Below are positions 35,268-45,339 of a DNA stretch of 64,000 nt, piece by piece. The translations under genes were made by a program, and so were the position numbers. A model generated the notes under the pieces. That model did not search any database and was not told the DNA's origin. It worked only from the letters and a program-made list of their open reading frames with translations. Every line of letters starts with the position of its first letter. Position 1 is the stretch's first letter. Origin of the DNA: Isoetes taiwanensis (taxonomy: Eukaryota; Streptophyta; Lycopodiopsida; Isoetales; Isoetaceae); contig JAJEKV010000002.1 in the NCBI GenBank assembly GCA_021234155.1, positions 26,529,299 to 26,593,298 of the forward strand. Direction: 5' to 3'.

Positions 35268-35666
35268 TCAGACATCCTCCGAAAACCTTCTCTTCTTAGG
35301 CTCCCTTTTAGAGTGATCCTTTCTTCCCATCCCCTTATTGGCTACAATGAATAGGCAATAGGGGCATTTGCAGAGATGAGCCTTTCCAGGATTGAATCTG
35401 TCCTTTTTGTCCTTGGCGGTACACAAGATATATCTCTTTTCATCGAAGTAGGATGTGCAGGCGCAATTACAGTGACAGTCTTCCCCATGATCATTGGGAA
35501 CTTCAACTCCAAACTGAGCAAGCCACAGTGCATTTGCATGGAGATTCATCCTCTTCCAATTCAGCCTTTTGAACATGATTAAGGTGTTACCTGCAAGCAG
35601 AAGAGAACCAAAATTAGAAATACAATTCAGCTTAGATTCTGATTTCCATAAACCTCCAACACCCAA
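35268..35666 (-). CDS. LINE 3' Cys-rich ORF, 132 aa
   Basis: Overlaps the end of ORF2 in another frame and runs to 35268. It has a Cys/His-rich block: HGEDCHCNCACTSYFDEK, then ILCTAKDKK, then HLCKCPYC, followed by a basic tail (KREPKKRRFSE). It could be the frame-shifted C-terminus of ORF2 or a separate nucleic-acid-binding ORF. I do not recognise the family. Confidence 0.45.
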   Translation of the reverse strand: MGVGGLWKSESKLNCISNFGSLLLAGNTLIMFKRLNWKRMNLHANALWLAQFGVEVPNDHGEDCHCNCACTSYFDEKRYILCTAKDKKDRFNPGKAHLCKCPYCLFIVANKGMGRKDHSKREPKKRRFSEDV

Positions 35667-36543
35667 TTATGTCATATTGGGTTTGTTTGATTATGGCCTT
35701 AGGCCAGATGATTTCCTCCTTGAAGATCAGTGTGTTTCTTCCCTTCCACATTCTCCATAGGAGAATGTACCTTCTCCATTCAACTGGATTATTAGGGAAA
35801 AAGAGCTCAATAGCGTGCATTTGGGATAAGCCTGGAATATTTAGCTCAATTTCTGCTAATTCTAGGATCCATTCTGCCCATAAGCAGTTCTTAAACAAGT
35901 GTTCTTCATCTTCCTGACCCTGCAAACATCTAACACATATGTCAGAGTTGGACATGTTGAGCCTCCATCTCTTTTTATTAGTAGCAAGAGCTCTGTGCCA
36001 GAGTTGCCACATGAAGGCCTTTATTTTAGGGTGAATTGGACTCTTCCACATAAAGGTCAAATTCCTGTAGACTCTGTCAGGATCAATATCCCATTTCCTA
36101 TGAATGGATATTTCTTGGTGCCTGTTCAAATACCTGTAGGCTAAGCTCACTCTGTAACCAGAAAAACCATTAATATGCCAAAGAATATCAGTACCATGCC
36201 ACACACCACTATCCAGCCTCTGAGAAATACTAGTGAAGAGCTGACTGGAGTCCTCCCCAAGATCTGCCAGAGTAGATTCCGGGTAGTCAAAATCTTCAAT
36301 AATGTCACTAATGTAGATAATACCTCTGTCCATCCATTACTTGGTTAACTTAGGGAAATTCATGGCCAGACAGGTATTGGGGTCATCCAAAATAAGGGAA
36401 GGGCTCCAGAAGATGGGCTGATCCTGTGAAAGCCCTTCTTTCCATGTGTACATACCTTTGACTTTAAGCCAAGCTCTAATCCATTTCTTGATTATCAGAG
36501 GTATGGTGGCAGGAATAGTAAACTCAAAATAGATGCTATGGGG
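35632..36543 (-). pseudogene. LINE ORF2 C-terminal part (zf-RVT), beyond the insertion
   Basis: Continues ORF2 in frame after the nested transposon: PHSIYFEFTIPATIPLIIKK, then WIRAWLKVKGMYTWKE. One stop lies at about 36334-36336. The zf-RVT domain follows: YRNLTFMWKSPIHPKIKAFM, WQLWHRALATNKKRWRLNMS and CVRCLQGQEDEEHLFKNC. The tail (LLWRMWKGRNTLIFKEE) is typical of plant LINEs. Confidence 0.88.
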
Positions 36544-36547
36544 CAGC

Positions 36548-36579
36548 AACCATCATTCAATTAAATTGGGATTATGTCT
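36548..36579 (+). repeat. Left terminal inverted repeat
   Basis: 32 bp starting AACCATCATTCAATTAAATT, exact reverse complement of 48843-48874. The match ends at 36580. Confidence 0.95.
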
Positions 36580-36877
36580 ATTCCAAAATCGCGCCGTATA
36601 AGCATTTTATTGACCATTATATTGAATTAACCACACTTTTGCACTGTGTTCATTTTCGGGCTAGGAAGATGCATTTTATGTTGAAATGCAAAGGCATTCA
36701 AATATTCGATGTAAATGACCCATATTATGACAGAATGTTGGCAATAGAAAAAATAAGAAATTACTTATTAATTCGCACATTCACGGACGACAACGAAATC
36801 TAAACATTGAAATTGTAATGCTTTACGAATAAATAACAGCAAGCAAGTTGCTACAAAACAGAGTTTTTCATGGTTCA

Positions 36878-36898
36878 AATCGCGCGTGGCGCGATTTG
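36878..36898. repeat. GC palindrome, perfect copy
   Basis: AAATCGCGC, GTG, GCGCGATTT: 9-bp arms with 3-bp centre. A half-site AAATCGCGCC lies at about 36586-36595. Confidence 0.9.
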
Positions 36899-36942
36899 CT
36901 TGGCATAAATAACGCATTATAATAGAACATAAACTTAAAAAA

Positions 36943-37173
36943 CTAATCCGATTCATCGTCGTCAGGCGCTGCAGGCGGTCCTGAGATCCTGTCGATCATG
37001 AACAAACCATGCTCTGGATTCCATATAAGATGGATTACAACATCAAAGGGATCAGGATAGAAGCGGACGGGATTCAAAGCAACGACATCAAGCCAGTCCT
37101 GAAGTTCTATTTCTAGCTCGCGGCACCTGCAGAGGTCCGCATGGTTCATCGTGCAGGTAATAAAATGTGCCAT
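36943..37173 (-). CDS. Short acidic-tailed ORF, possible last exon of the leftward gene
   Basis: A 76-residue frame ending PPAAPDDDESD. A good acceptor (CTCTGCAG) precedes the segment CRELEIELQDWLDVVALNPV, so it may be a terminal exon rather than an independent gene. No domain recognised. Confidence 0.4.
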   Translation of the reverse strand: MAHFITCTMNHADLCRCRELEIELQDWLDVVALNPVRFYPDPFDVVIHLIWNPEHGLFMIDRISGPPAAPDDDESD

Positions 37174-37384
37174 AATAACAAGCAGAAGGCGGAGACCGAA
37201 GCCGATGGTTTGCCAATTTCATGCATGCCTATTTATACACACCTAAATTATTGACGGTATATACATACAATATTGACGGTATATACATACAAATTATTGC
37301 AAGTATACCAAACCATACACATAATATAAAAAAACAATACGTACACAGAACCAATAATGCTGATATAAGAACACAATATAAATT

Positions 37385-38092
37385 CTAAACCTTTCGTGTA
37401 AAGTATATTTCATATTCAAAACTTTTTGGAAAGTGTATTTCCTGTATACATATATATAAAAAAAATTCTCTTTCTAGAACGATTTTCTCAAGGTCCCTGT
37501 CAATTTCCCCTGTCCGATCAAGTTGCGAGTATAATGTTTGTATCTCTTCGACCGTTTTTCCTGAAGCTATTTCATGCAAGACACTAACAAAAACGAAGGT
37601 GAAGTCATCTTTGTCAAAATCTTGAGGATGATAGGGCGGCGGATTCAATGCCCGTGGATGATTGAAGCAACACTTTAAAGCGCCATCATCCACAATGATC
37701 ATGCCTTCCTTATCCTCAACACCTAGGGCATCCATCATGTTGCGCAAGCATTTCACAAATATCTTTTTACCCGCTCGGTTCTTTAGGGTTTGTGAATGAA
37801 GCACATTTGCTTTGATCCCGGATGGACGCCTTGATCTCTATTTAGCTCGTGCACTACTTTCAAAACATCCTGTATATTTCTATGCTCCATAGATGACCAA
37901 ATTGCACAACGAAACATACCAAGGCCCGGTCCAACATCTCCTTCGTGATAAGGGCGCGGGTAAACATATTTGGTACGTGTCTCAAATGGTTGTTGCGCAT
38001 ACCATGACTTTTCGAACGTTGCTTTAGGTAACGTTCTACATAGCACACCATTCAAATCAAAGACCAGTACTTTTGGGGAAGCCAAATCATTT
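37385..38092 (-). CDS. FCP1/NIF-like HAD phosphatase domain (3' exon of the leftward gene)
   Basis: Begins after a clean acceptor (CCTTACAG, 38093) with NDLASPKVLVFDLNGVLC. This is the HAD motif I of FCP1/SCP-type phosphatases, but the second Asp of DxD is Asn. Next come YVYPRPYHEGDV and AIWSSMEHRNIQDVL (motif II region), then a frame change near 37.80 kb into LKNRAGKKIFVKCLRNMMDA and MIIVDDGALKCCFNHP (motif III/IV region) and PPPYHPQDFDKDDF. Domain order and length fit a NIF domain of about 170-200 residues. Its exon follows that of the ParB/methylase-like region across an intron (38093-38292), so I infer a single gene. Catalytic activity is doubtful because of the Asn. Confidence 0.65.
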
Positions 38093-38211
38093 CTGTAAGG
38101 AGAACAATAACGTATGAGACAAAAGAAATGGTAAGCGAAAACGCGCAAAGCGCGATTTCATGAATGATGCATGTCAACATAATTTAAAAAATATGATCTC
38201 TAGGAAAGTCT

Positions 38212-38232
38212 AAATCGCGCCTGGCGCGATTT
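38212..38232. repeat. GC palindrome in the 38093-38292 intron
   Basis: AAATCGCGC, CTG, GCGCGATTT; perfect 9-bp arms. It lies inside the intron between the methylase-like exon and the FCP1-like exon. Confidence 0.9.
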
Positions 38233-38292
38233 CTATATGCTTGCAGTTTGTAAAATGCATGGATATCAAAAAAAGGAATATTGTTACGATAC

Positions 38293-40330
38293 CTTTCTTC
38301 TTCTTCATTCCCCGTTGTGACTTCTTCCGTTGCATCCTTATTCTGAGTTGTCTCCGGTCTGATAGAAGCACCAACCACATCGGTTGAGATTCAGACAATT
38401 GGGAACTATGCTTGATAGTTCATTACTCTTTACGCTTAACCCTGCTAGTGTTTTCAGATTTGAGTCCGCTTCATCCTCATTAATGTTATTATCATCATCC
38501 CGCTTATCTTCAACCTGTTCTAAATTTTTTAGGGTCAAGGATGTTCCGCTGTGCATGTCGATAGGTATTTGGTAATCTGGCTGATCTTCGGTTTCATCCA
38601 TGATGTTGCGGCCAACGAATAGCTTTCTCAATCCTTCCCGTTCCTTAAGCAAATCTGCAGGTATTTCGGCCTTAGAGGTAGAAGCTTTGCTTTTTGCACT
38701 GCCGATTGGTCCCCTAGTTGCTTCCTCTAGTACTTTCTCAAAGAAGAGGTCCAAGAAATTTTTGGCTCGATCATCTGAGACGACGCTCTGACATTTCCTT
38801 GCTAACTTCAAAGCTTCTCTACCGATGTAACCTCCAACATGAAGTTCCCAGCAAGTTGTTCCCAACGGACAAAATGCTTCAATGAGATGCTGGAAAAGGT
38901 CCATAGAGAACCCGTTCTTGTTTAGCTTACCCTTATGTGATGTTAGGAGCTCATACTTAATGTGGCCCACAAGAATTGGGTCGTCCTCGTTTTCATCCTC
39001 TTCTTCCTCATCTTCCTCTAACTCTTCCACGACCTTGACACCCTTCCCCTTGTCTTCTTGCTCCAGATAGAAGACGTTTCGTATTATGCGTTCATCTAAC
39101 TGATAGCACTGCCATACTAGTTTGTCTCCATCTGGTTTTCCCTTGAGCCTTTCATATTCCTTATCATCCATCATGGCTATTATAATTATAAGCACATGAA
39201 AAATTTTACTTTCTGTGCTGAAGTCACTGTCCCTGTTTTCATCTATAAGGATCGCCTGTCGTATGACTTTCACGCATTCTAAGTCATTTGCAGCAGTTAG
39301 AGCATATGCATAGGACATGTCAGAGGGACATATAGTGACAATTGTGTAGTTCATCTCCGTGGTGAAACCATTGCATATGTTGAAGAACGTATTATAGTCA
39401 TCAAGCGACCATCTGGTGCCTCGGCTATCAAGGACGAATAGTGTGATATCATGGGGACCAGCACCCACTTCTGGCAAGGCACACTTGAAACCAGTTGACA
39501 CTTGATAAAAGAAAGTGGACTCCATCTCCGGAGTCTGCTTCACCATCGCGACTTTTCGTTTCAAGTCGGATGCAACTTTAGTGTGAAGCCCACTGATCTT
39601 TGCAACGTTCTTCAACTTCTGCTGCTTGACAAAGTCCTTGGACCAAAATACATACTTCTTAAGGTCGTCGTTAGAGACGTTATACTTTTGCATGAGTCCT
39701 AACTCCGACAACGACCACTCTGATGTAAGCCTTTGTAATTCCTCACCAACTGCCTTCTTGAGCACTCTAATATTCTTCAGCTCGTCGTAGGCATCTTCAA
39801 ATGATTCCAGAGCCTTTGCTGCCGAGGTTTTCTTGTAAAGAATTTCCTTTCGATAACTCCGTCCGTAACCGAGTAGCTCTTGATCGTCCAATCCCTGAGC
39901 CTTCCTCATCTCTGTTATATGTATATCAAAAATTGATGTGTCAACAGGAGGAAATCTTCCTTGTGAATCTGGCAACTTCTTCTCGACGTAGGCATCCTGC
40001 AATTCATTCCATTTCTCCCATACCGATCTGAAGCAAATACTATCTTGCAGTGCATCCTTGGGCACGCTTGGTTCCTCGGCATCACCCTTTTCATCCCCTT
40101 TTTTTTCTTTTGACCTCGTGCTCTTGGTTTTGTCCTGTATTATCGCTCCCTGACTAAGTGTCCTCTCTAGCAACTTGAATTCGCTTTTAGACTTTTAAAG
40201 CCGTCTGGTCGTTGGCATTGGCTTCCCATATTCAATCCACCGGTTCGGCATGCCGGGTTGCTCTATATAGGGACCGCAAGTAGTGACCTTGTTAGCTTCA
40301 TAATCGCGGAATGAAATAAATCCTTCTAGT
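38293..40330 (-). CDS. Large exon of the leftward transposon gene; methylase-like C-terminal half
   Basis: A 611-codon open frame (38338-40173) that extends upstream in frame-broken form to an acceptor near 40325 (FRDYEANKVTTCGPYIEQPG). The N-terminal part is charged and helical (SFEDAYDELKNIRVLKKAVG). The middle has DITLFVLDSRGTRWSLDDYN and NYTIVTICPSDMSYAYALTA. After an acidic spacer (VEELEEDEEEEDENEDD) comes KNGFSMDLFQHLIEAFCPLG, then TTCWELHVGGYIGREALKLARKC, reminiscent of the D-x-F-G-G-x-G-T then lGR-x-C end of N4/N6 DNA methylases, with the SAM motif degraded. Near its 3' end the frame shifts to VVGASIRPETTQNKDATEE and meets a donor at 38292. The methylase link is a hypothesis from pattern only. 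Confidence 0.55.
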
Positions 40331-40334
40331 TTAA

Positions 40335-40717
40335 AAATCGCCCGGGCGCGATTTCATATCGTAGTATCAATCGCCAGCGCCGATTTGTTTGATCGAAAGA
40401 GAAAACGCCATTTGATCGGTAGCCGCTTATCGTCAAACAAGTAAATCGCCGGGCGCGATTTCATATTAGAATTTAAATCGCACACACGAAAAATTGCCTA
40501 GCCTGAGGCGGCTTGGCTATTAGACGGATAGCCTTTTCTCCTGAGGGTAGGCAAATTCCGCGTGGGGCGTGTAACATTCTAATATGAAATCGCGCGAGGC
40601 GCGATTTACTTGTTTGACGAGAAACGACTATCAATCCAGAAGCGCTTTACAAGAGGGGCAAATCGCTACCGGGCGCGATTTGGTAATCTGATATGAAATC
40701 GCTACCAGCGCCGATTT
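40335..40717. repeat. Cluster of six GC palindromes in an apparent intron
   Basis: Copies at 40335-40354 (centre CCGGG), 40369-40386, 40443-40461, 40587-40607 (perfect, centre GAG), 40660-40681 and 40696-40717, all with AAATCGC on one side and GCGATTT or CCGATTT on the other. The gap lies between the DGQHS segment and the large exon; the first copy is only a few bases upstream of the acceptor. Confidence 0.85.
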
Positions 40718-40779
40718 GCAAATACGAAAACGAAACCTAAAGGAGGAAAATTACTTTTTGTATAAGAATGTTTTTCCCA

Positions 40780-41875
40780 TGTCATTCAGGAGTGCGCTTA
40801 TTTCGGCTAGCTCGGCAGGTGTGGTTGAGCCGCCAGAACCGGCAAGCTTCCGATAGAATACGCCTTATAGAACAACCGATGCCCAAGATGTCGCGGCCTT
40901 CTTGATCAGAACCTTCTGGGCCTCTATTGAATGCTGGCCATCTATTATCATGAAATGTATGTCAGGATTCTCGATGAAGTCCTCCAGCTTGCTCCACATG
41001 ATTACCTTCCTCGTTCTGGTATCGTACGGCACTACATCTGCAGGCATTGGCACTTGCCCCGATTTTCGATCATGCCGTTCACTATCTCCAAAGAGTGCCG
41101 CTTTTGTCATACCTTCCGCTGATGTAAATGGCTTTAGTGGACTGAAAAGCCTATCCACGGACTGGATGGGTGAAGCTCGTGCCCAAAGGGGATACTTGTC
41201 GCGATATTTTTGAGCTTGCTCATCGCCTCTAACCGCCTCGCCTTGTCATCGCCACTTGTAAGGTCTCATTGCCGCCAAACGTGGTTTCCCCGCCTTTAGA
41301 ACTAGCTTCTTCCTTATCCTTCACCGCCTCAGGTAGACACGCCGCCAGGGCCTCGTGGCTAATGGCTCGTCGAACAAATTGTAAGCCCTCGCATATTCTT
41401 GTAGGAGTCAATGGCTCGCCAACCGCCCATCCAAATTTGAAGAGGTTATCGGCCATGTCGCCCGATCTTAATGCGCCTCTTTAAAAGAGCTAGCAATCGC
41501 ATCGATTGATCTTCTTTAGGCTCTTCTTATGTTTTTGGCCCACTTCAACTAGCACAAAACGTAAAGAATCGCCCCAGACTTCGCATGTAATAAGAATTCC
41601 CCGCTTCTTCATTTGATCGGCCTCTTGCTTGCCCTTGACATGAAGATGAGGTCCGCTCTTCCCACCGCTTTGAATATCTCCACATACCATTCTCCCCCCT
41701 CTATAAGATCTTCTTTCGGACATGGAGGTTCCACTGAGCCTTTATTATTCCGTGATGTATCTTCTAACGCCAATACATGCCGCAGTCTCAGAATAAAGGA
41801 TGACATCTTCATCCGTCCTTTGCTTTTTCTCGGGTCAGAGGTCTCGCCTTTTGCTTGTTTCTCCTTTTGATTGGC
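40780..41875 (-). CDS. 5' exon(s) of the leftward gene with ParB-like DGQHS motif
   Basis: Three frame-linked segments. The first (41490-41875) reads RKSKGRMKMSSFILRLRHVL, EGGEWYVEIFKAVG, LHVKGKQEADQMKKRGILIT and RFVLVEVGQKHKKS. The second (41229-41456) has GWAVGEPLTPTRICEGLQFV. The third (40780-41158) has DVVPYDTRTRKVIMWSKLED, then IHFMIIDGQHSIEAQKVLIK. DGQHS followed by xEA resembles the DGQHR-type box of ParB/DndB-like proteins. It probably splices over 40331-40779 to the large exon. Two or three frameshifts are present. ParB-like plus methylase-like pairing is common in phages but unusual in plants. Confidence 0.5.
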
Positions 41876-41972
41876 TTTTGTGATCCCGTGAAATTACAAA
41901 GACATGGGTTAATTTTTTTTCATGCTAAAATATATGCTAAGTCGAAAACATATGCAACAAAAAAAGCGTTTT

Positions 41973-42049
41973 GGCGCGACTTTGAAAAGAATAAAGAGCA
42001 AGTTCATTTACTTAATTGAGCTAATAAAACGCCAGCTTTGGCGCGATTT
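41973..42049. repeat. Two GC palindrome variants
   Basis: A half-site TTGGCGCGACTTTG at about 41971-41984 and AAACGCCAGCTTTGGCGCGATTT split as AAACGCCAG, CTTT, GGCGCGATTT at 42027-42049. Both are upstream of the leftward gene's first recognised exon. Confidence 0.75.
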
Positions 42050-42769
42050 GAAAAGAATACGAGCAAGGTTCATTTACTAAAAATGTTCGTGACATAACTA
42101 ACTATAAAAAATAAAACTTAAATTGTCGAATCTACATCTCAAGATATAGAAACTAATGTAATGCCTTTATTCAACTCAAGGCTTTGACACAAATAACTAT
42201 AAACACCACAACTTACGTACTTGAATCTTCATCGAGGACACAACAAACTATAAAAACACAACTACCTACTTAATACTTGTTTAGCCACACATTAAGCATA
42301 CATTTTTGGGACCTATGAACTCAAATATTAGAGGACACATGCTACTTATCTGAGAATTACTCTATTATTACGTAAAAACATCCTAAAACCTAACAAAAAA
42401 AGGGACATAGAAATCAATTACGTAACAAGAACGTATCAATTACCCCGAGGCGCTTTGTTGGATTTGTGCTTTCGCTTGTTCAAGCAGCCTCCGTGCTTGG
42501 GATTTGTGCTTTGGGTCGTCAGCCCACCTCTACCAAATTTTCTACCTCGGCCGCATCCCTCTAGACGCCATAGAACTGCAAGTGCGGATAATATGAGGTT
42601 TAAACTTATATATATGCGTTCATAATCTAGGCCGCCGATTTACAAATCAGAATTCAAATTGGCGGCCTATTTTAAATTTATACCGCTTTAATTAACCGCC
42701 CGGCCCCGCCATTTACAAATTTAAATTGTGTTTTTCTTTTTAGTGCAATTTCAAGATAACAATTAATTA

Positions 42770-43290
42770 TTAATTTCAAGAAACGATATGTGGCAATCTA
42801 TTACCACCTAATCGCCACCTACTATCGAGAGCGCCCAAGATCATTCCTACTATCGAGCCAAGAACAATCGACTATCGAGCGCCAAGATCCATCTACAAAC
42901 GCCTTCAATCCCATTCGATCGAGCCGCCTTCAATCCCATTCGATGTCTCAATTCGAACTATGGTGAGTGTGATTTCCATTCCTAATGCATTCTCTTGTTC
43001 TCTATTTTTCGCCCTCTATTTTTTCCAATGCATTCGGTTCTTTATCGCTTATTCCGAGAAGAATGCTATATTTTAACAAAGAAACTTGAAGCCGAGTAGG
43101 ATTGTGTAAAATCAAGATCCGAATCCAAGTTCTATGTGTCATGGTGTTCCTCTTGGAAACAGCCAGAAGATTTCCATTATAAACCGCAATTATGAAGATG
43201 AGGCTCTTCCAAGAAGACATCCCTACCGATACAGCTTGGGAAAGCATGGGCACATTTGTAGCATGGCCAAAAGAACGCCCCAAAAAGGTA
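42770..43290 (+). CDS. Possible 5' exons of the transposase gene
   Basis: A pyrimidine-balanced leader with repeated CTATCGAG(C/A) leads to ATGTCTCAATTCGAACTATG then GTGAGT (donor at about 42962). A second candidate exon ends KRP-like sequence ...FVAWPKERPKK before GTATGT at about 43288, and the sequence at 45719 follows an acceptor TTTTAG. Joined, they would put an initiator ATG on the transposase ORF, with a 2.4-kb intron. This is a model from splice signals only. Confidence 0.3.
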
Positions 43291-43528
43291 TGTATATTTG
43301 GATATTCAAAAAAAAAATGAATATATCATAACATCTCGCGTGATGTTGTGAATTTTGGATTCTTTGATGTTCTTTAGCCAGTCATATCAACCCCATGAAA
43401 CTACACATTAATGAAAATATGTAGTTTCTTGGGGTTGGTCATACTGGCTGGAGGGCATCAAAGGATTCAATGTTTTCGACATTGCATATAAAAAACATAA
43501 TAAACTAATGACGTAAAAGTATAGTGCA

Positions 43529-44242
43529 AAATGCGCCAGCGCCGAAGTTTGTATTCATATTCCAAAAAGTATATGTACATTTCTTCTTCTCGCAAAAAAT
43601 GCGCCAGCGCCAATTCTTTCTATCTCTACAATATGTCACACAAGCCCACTTCATCGGCCCAATCCCGCAAAAAGTCCCACCTGAACCACCCTGATATGAC
43701 AGGATCCTCATCTTCCCTACGGATGTCGAGTCTCCAAACCAGAGTGTTGTATCGATCCTTGATACTATAAATCAAATCCTCGTACTTATTTGTTGGCATG
43801 AGCCTTACAATGGAGTCGGATATGTCCATAGATGCGATGGAAGTGTTCCCATGGCCCCTGATACAGACTGTCTAATGGATTCTCCAACTCTCTTTGAACG
43901 TTTTGAACGGCACAATCAAGTAATACCTTGTACAGGGTCCAGAGTTGACGGTCGTCCAGGGGAAGTGTATTTGATCTAGAACCAGCCAGTGTATTTGAAC
44001 TAGGAGCAGCCAGTGTCCATGCATAAGGAAAATCCATGGCACTAGAACGAGATAAATTAAGTAATTAGCAAGTAATATATTAGTCTCCCCATAAAACGAT
44101 TCTGAACATACATAATTCAAAACGCGCCAGACGCGTTTGCTTTGTTTTTTTTTCACAGATCTATTTCACACGCGCCTGGCGCGATTTGTATAGAGCCGTA
44201 TGAAATAGAAAAGCCAACTAAAAACACGCCTGGCGCGCTTTT
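43529..44242. repeat. Five more GC palindrome variants around the 43.6-44.0 kb coding segment
   Basis: Copies at 43529-43548, 43597-43613, 44119-44138, 44168-44187 and 44223-44242, built on TGCGCCAGCGCC, CGCGCCAGACGCG, ACGCGCCTGGCGCG and ACGCCTGGCGCG. They stand on both sides of the leftward coding segment and not inside it. Confidence 0.8.
43626..44037 (-). CDS. Uncharacterised leftward coding segment
   Basis: Two overlapping frames read as one protein with a frameshift near 43.81 kb: MDFPYAWTLAAPSSNTLAGS, LPLDDRQLWTLYKVLLDCAV, NPLDSLYQGPWEHFHRIYGH, then YEDLIYSIKDRYNTLVWRLD and WFRWDFLRDWADEVGLCDIL. It looks like real coding sequence (Trp and aromatic rich) but I recognise no family. It is flanked by GC palindromes and may be a 5' exon of the leftward gene or its own gene. 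Confidence 0.35.
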
Positions 44243-44289
44243 ATTAACCTAGTGGAAAATCGGAACCCAAAATCGCCATTCTAACATAT

Positions 44290-44645
44290 TATTCTAACAG
44301 AATGCATAATGCAGAATGCATAATGCAGAATTCAAAATATGAAGCCAGTGAGTATAAAGGCAGTAGAGTAGAATAGAATAGAATGAAGGCAGATAGAGCA
44401 GATATATAATAATAATACTTCTTGTTTAGTTCATTATTTAGAGCAGATAGAGGAAGAGCTAGTGAAATAGAATAAGAGCAGATACAGCAAAATCATATAA
44501 GCAAGATCATATTGCAGATAGATCATAGAGCAAGACCATATAGGCAAGATCATAGAGCAAGATCATAGAGCAAGATCATATAGGAAGATCATAGAGCAAG
44601 ATCATATAAACAATAGAACATGTTTATAAGCAATAGATCTGTATA
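44290..44645. repeat. Short tandem repeats, AGCAAGATCATATAG type
   Basis: GCATAATGCAGAAT repeats (about 44300-44335), GTAGAATAGAATAGAATGA (about 44365), then about eight copies of AGATCATAGAGCA / AGATCATATAGGCA (44490-44620). Confidence 0.75.
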
Positions 44646-44849
44646 TGAAGGTGCTAGGGCAGTTTAGGACTGATGCATGTAAAAGTCTAAGACAGAAAGC
44701 ACTCCCCTTGATTAACCTTGAAGCTCATATAACAGATAAAGAACAGATAAAGCTGATAGAACAGAACTTTCAAATACTAGAATAAAAACAAGAATAAGAT
44801 AACAGACTTTAAGTAAAGAACATGAAATACTAACCTCTGAATACAGACT

Positions 44850-45240
44850 TTAATATAGAAGCCGAGAAGAAGCCGAGAAAACTTTCAGCCGAAAGCTTTG
44901 TAGAAACTTTTGAGCAGAAAAACCAAACACAGAAGATTGTAGAAGCCGAAAAGCCACAGAGAAAAAACAGAAGGTTGTAGAAGCCGAAAAGCCACTGAGA
45001 AAAAGCAGAAGATTGTAGAAACCACATAGACAGAAAACTCGAAAGCCAGAAAGCTCGAAAAAATTACTTACCGAAAAGCCAGAAAAGCCGAAAAGCGCCG
45101 AGAAGCCGAGATTGTTAAAAATTAACAGATGGTTTAACAGAAGCATGCAAGCCGAGAAGCGCCGAGAAGCGCACACCAGAAAAGCACTATGAAATCGCAC
45201 TATGAAATCGAAATGCACTATGAAATCGCACCAGCAGTTC
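44850..45240. repeat. Degenerate GAAGCCGAGAAAAGCC repeats
   Basis: Imperfect direct repeats built from AGAAGCCGA(G/A)AAGCC and ACAGAAG(A/G)TTGTAGAA. The open frames across it on both strands are due to the repeat composition. Confidence 0.7.
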
Positions 45241-45339
45241 GAAAAGAGAGACAGAAATTGGAAAGGGAGTGTAAACTGAAAGTAATAACTACTTTAAAAA
45301 ATTTGTACCACGCCATTATAACTGCCGCGAAAATTTATT

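Noticed and set aside
36541-36580. Inverted LINE piece by twin priming at the upstream end of the 35.06-36.55 kb fragment
   Set aside because: The 32-bp inverted match to 48.84 kb first looked like a 5' inversion, but it is the terminal inverted repeat of the nested transposon: removing the insert restores the LINE frame exactly.
38338-40173. Sieve-element occlusion (SEO) protein for the 611-aa ORF
   Set aside because: Considered because of its length and charged composition, but no SEO motif could be found, and it lies inside the transposon with exons on both sides.
44850-45218. Phe/Ser-rich ORFs on the minus strand
   Set aside because: Produced by the GAAGCCGAGAAAAGCC repeats read in reverse; no start context or domain.
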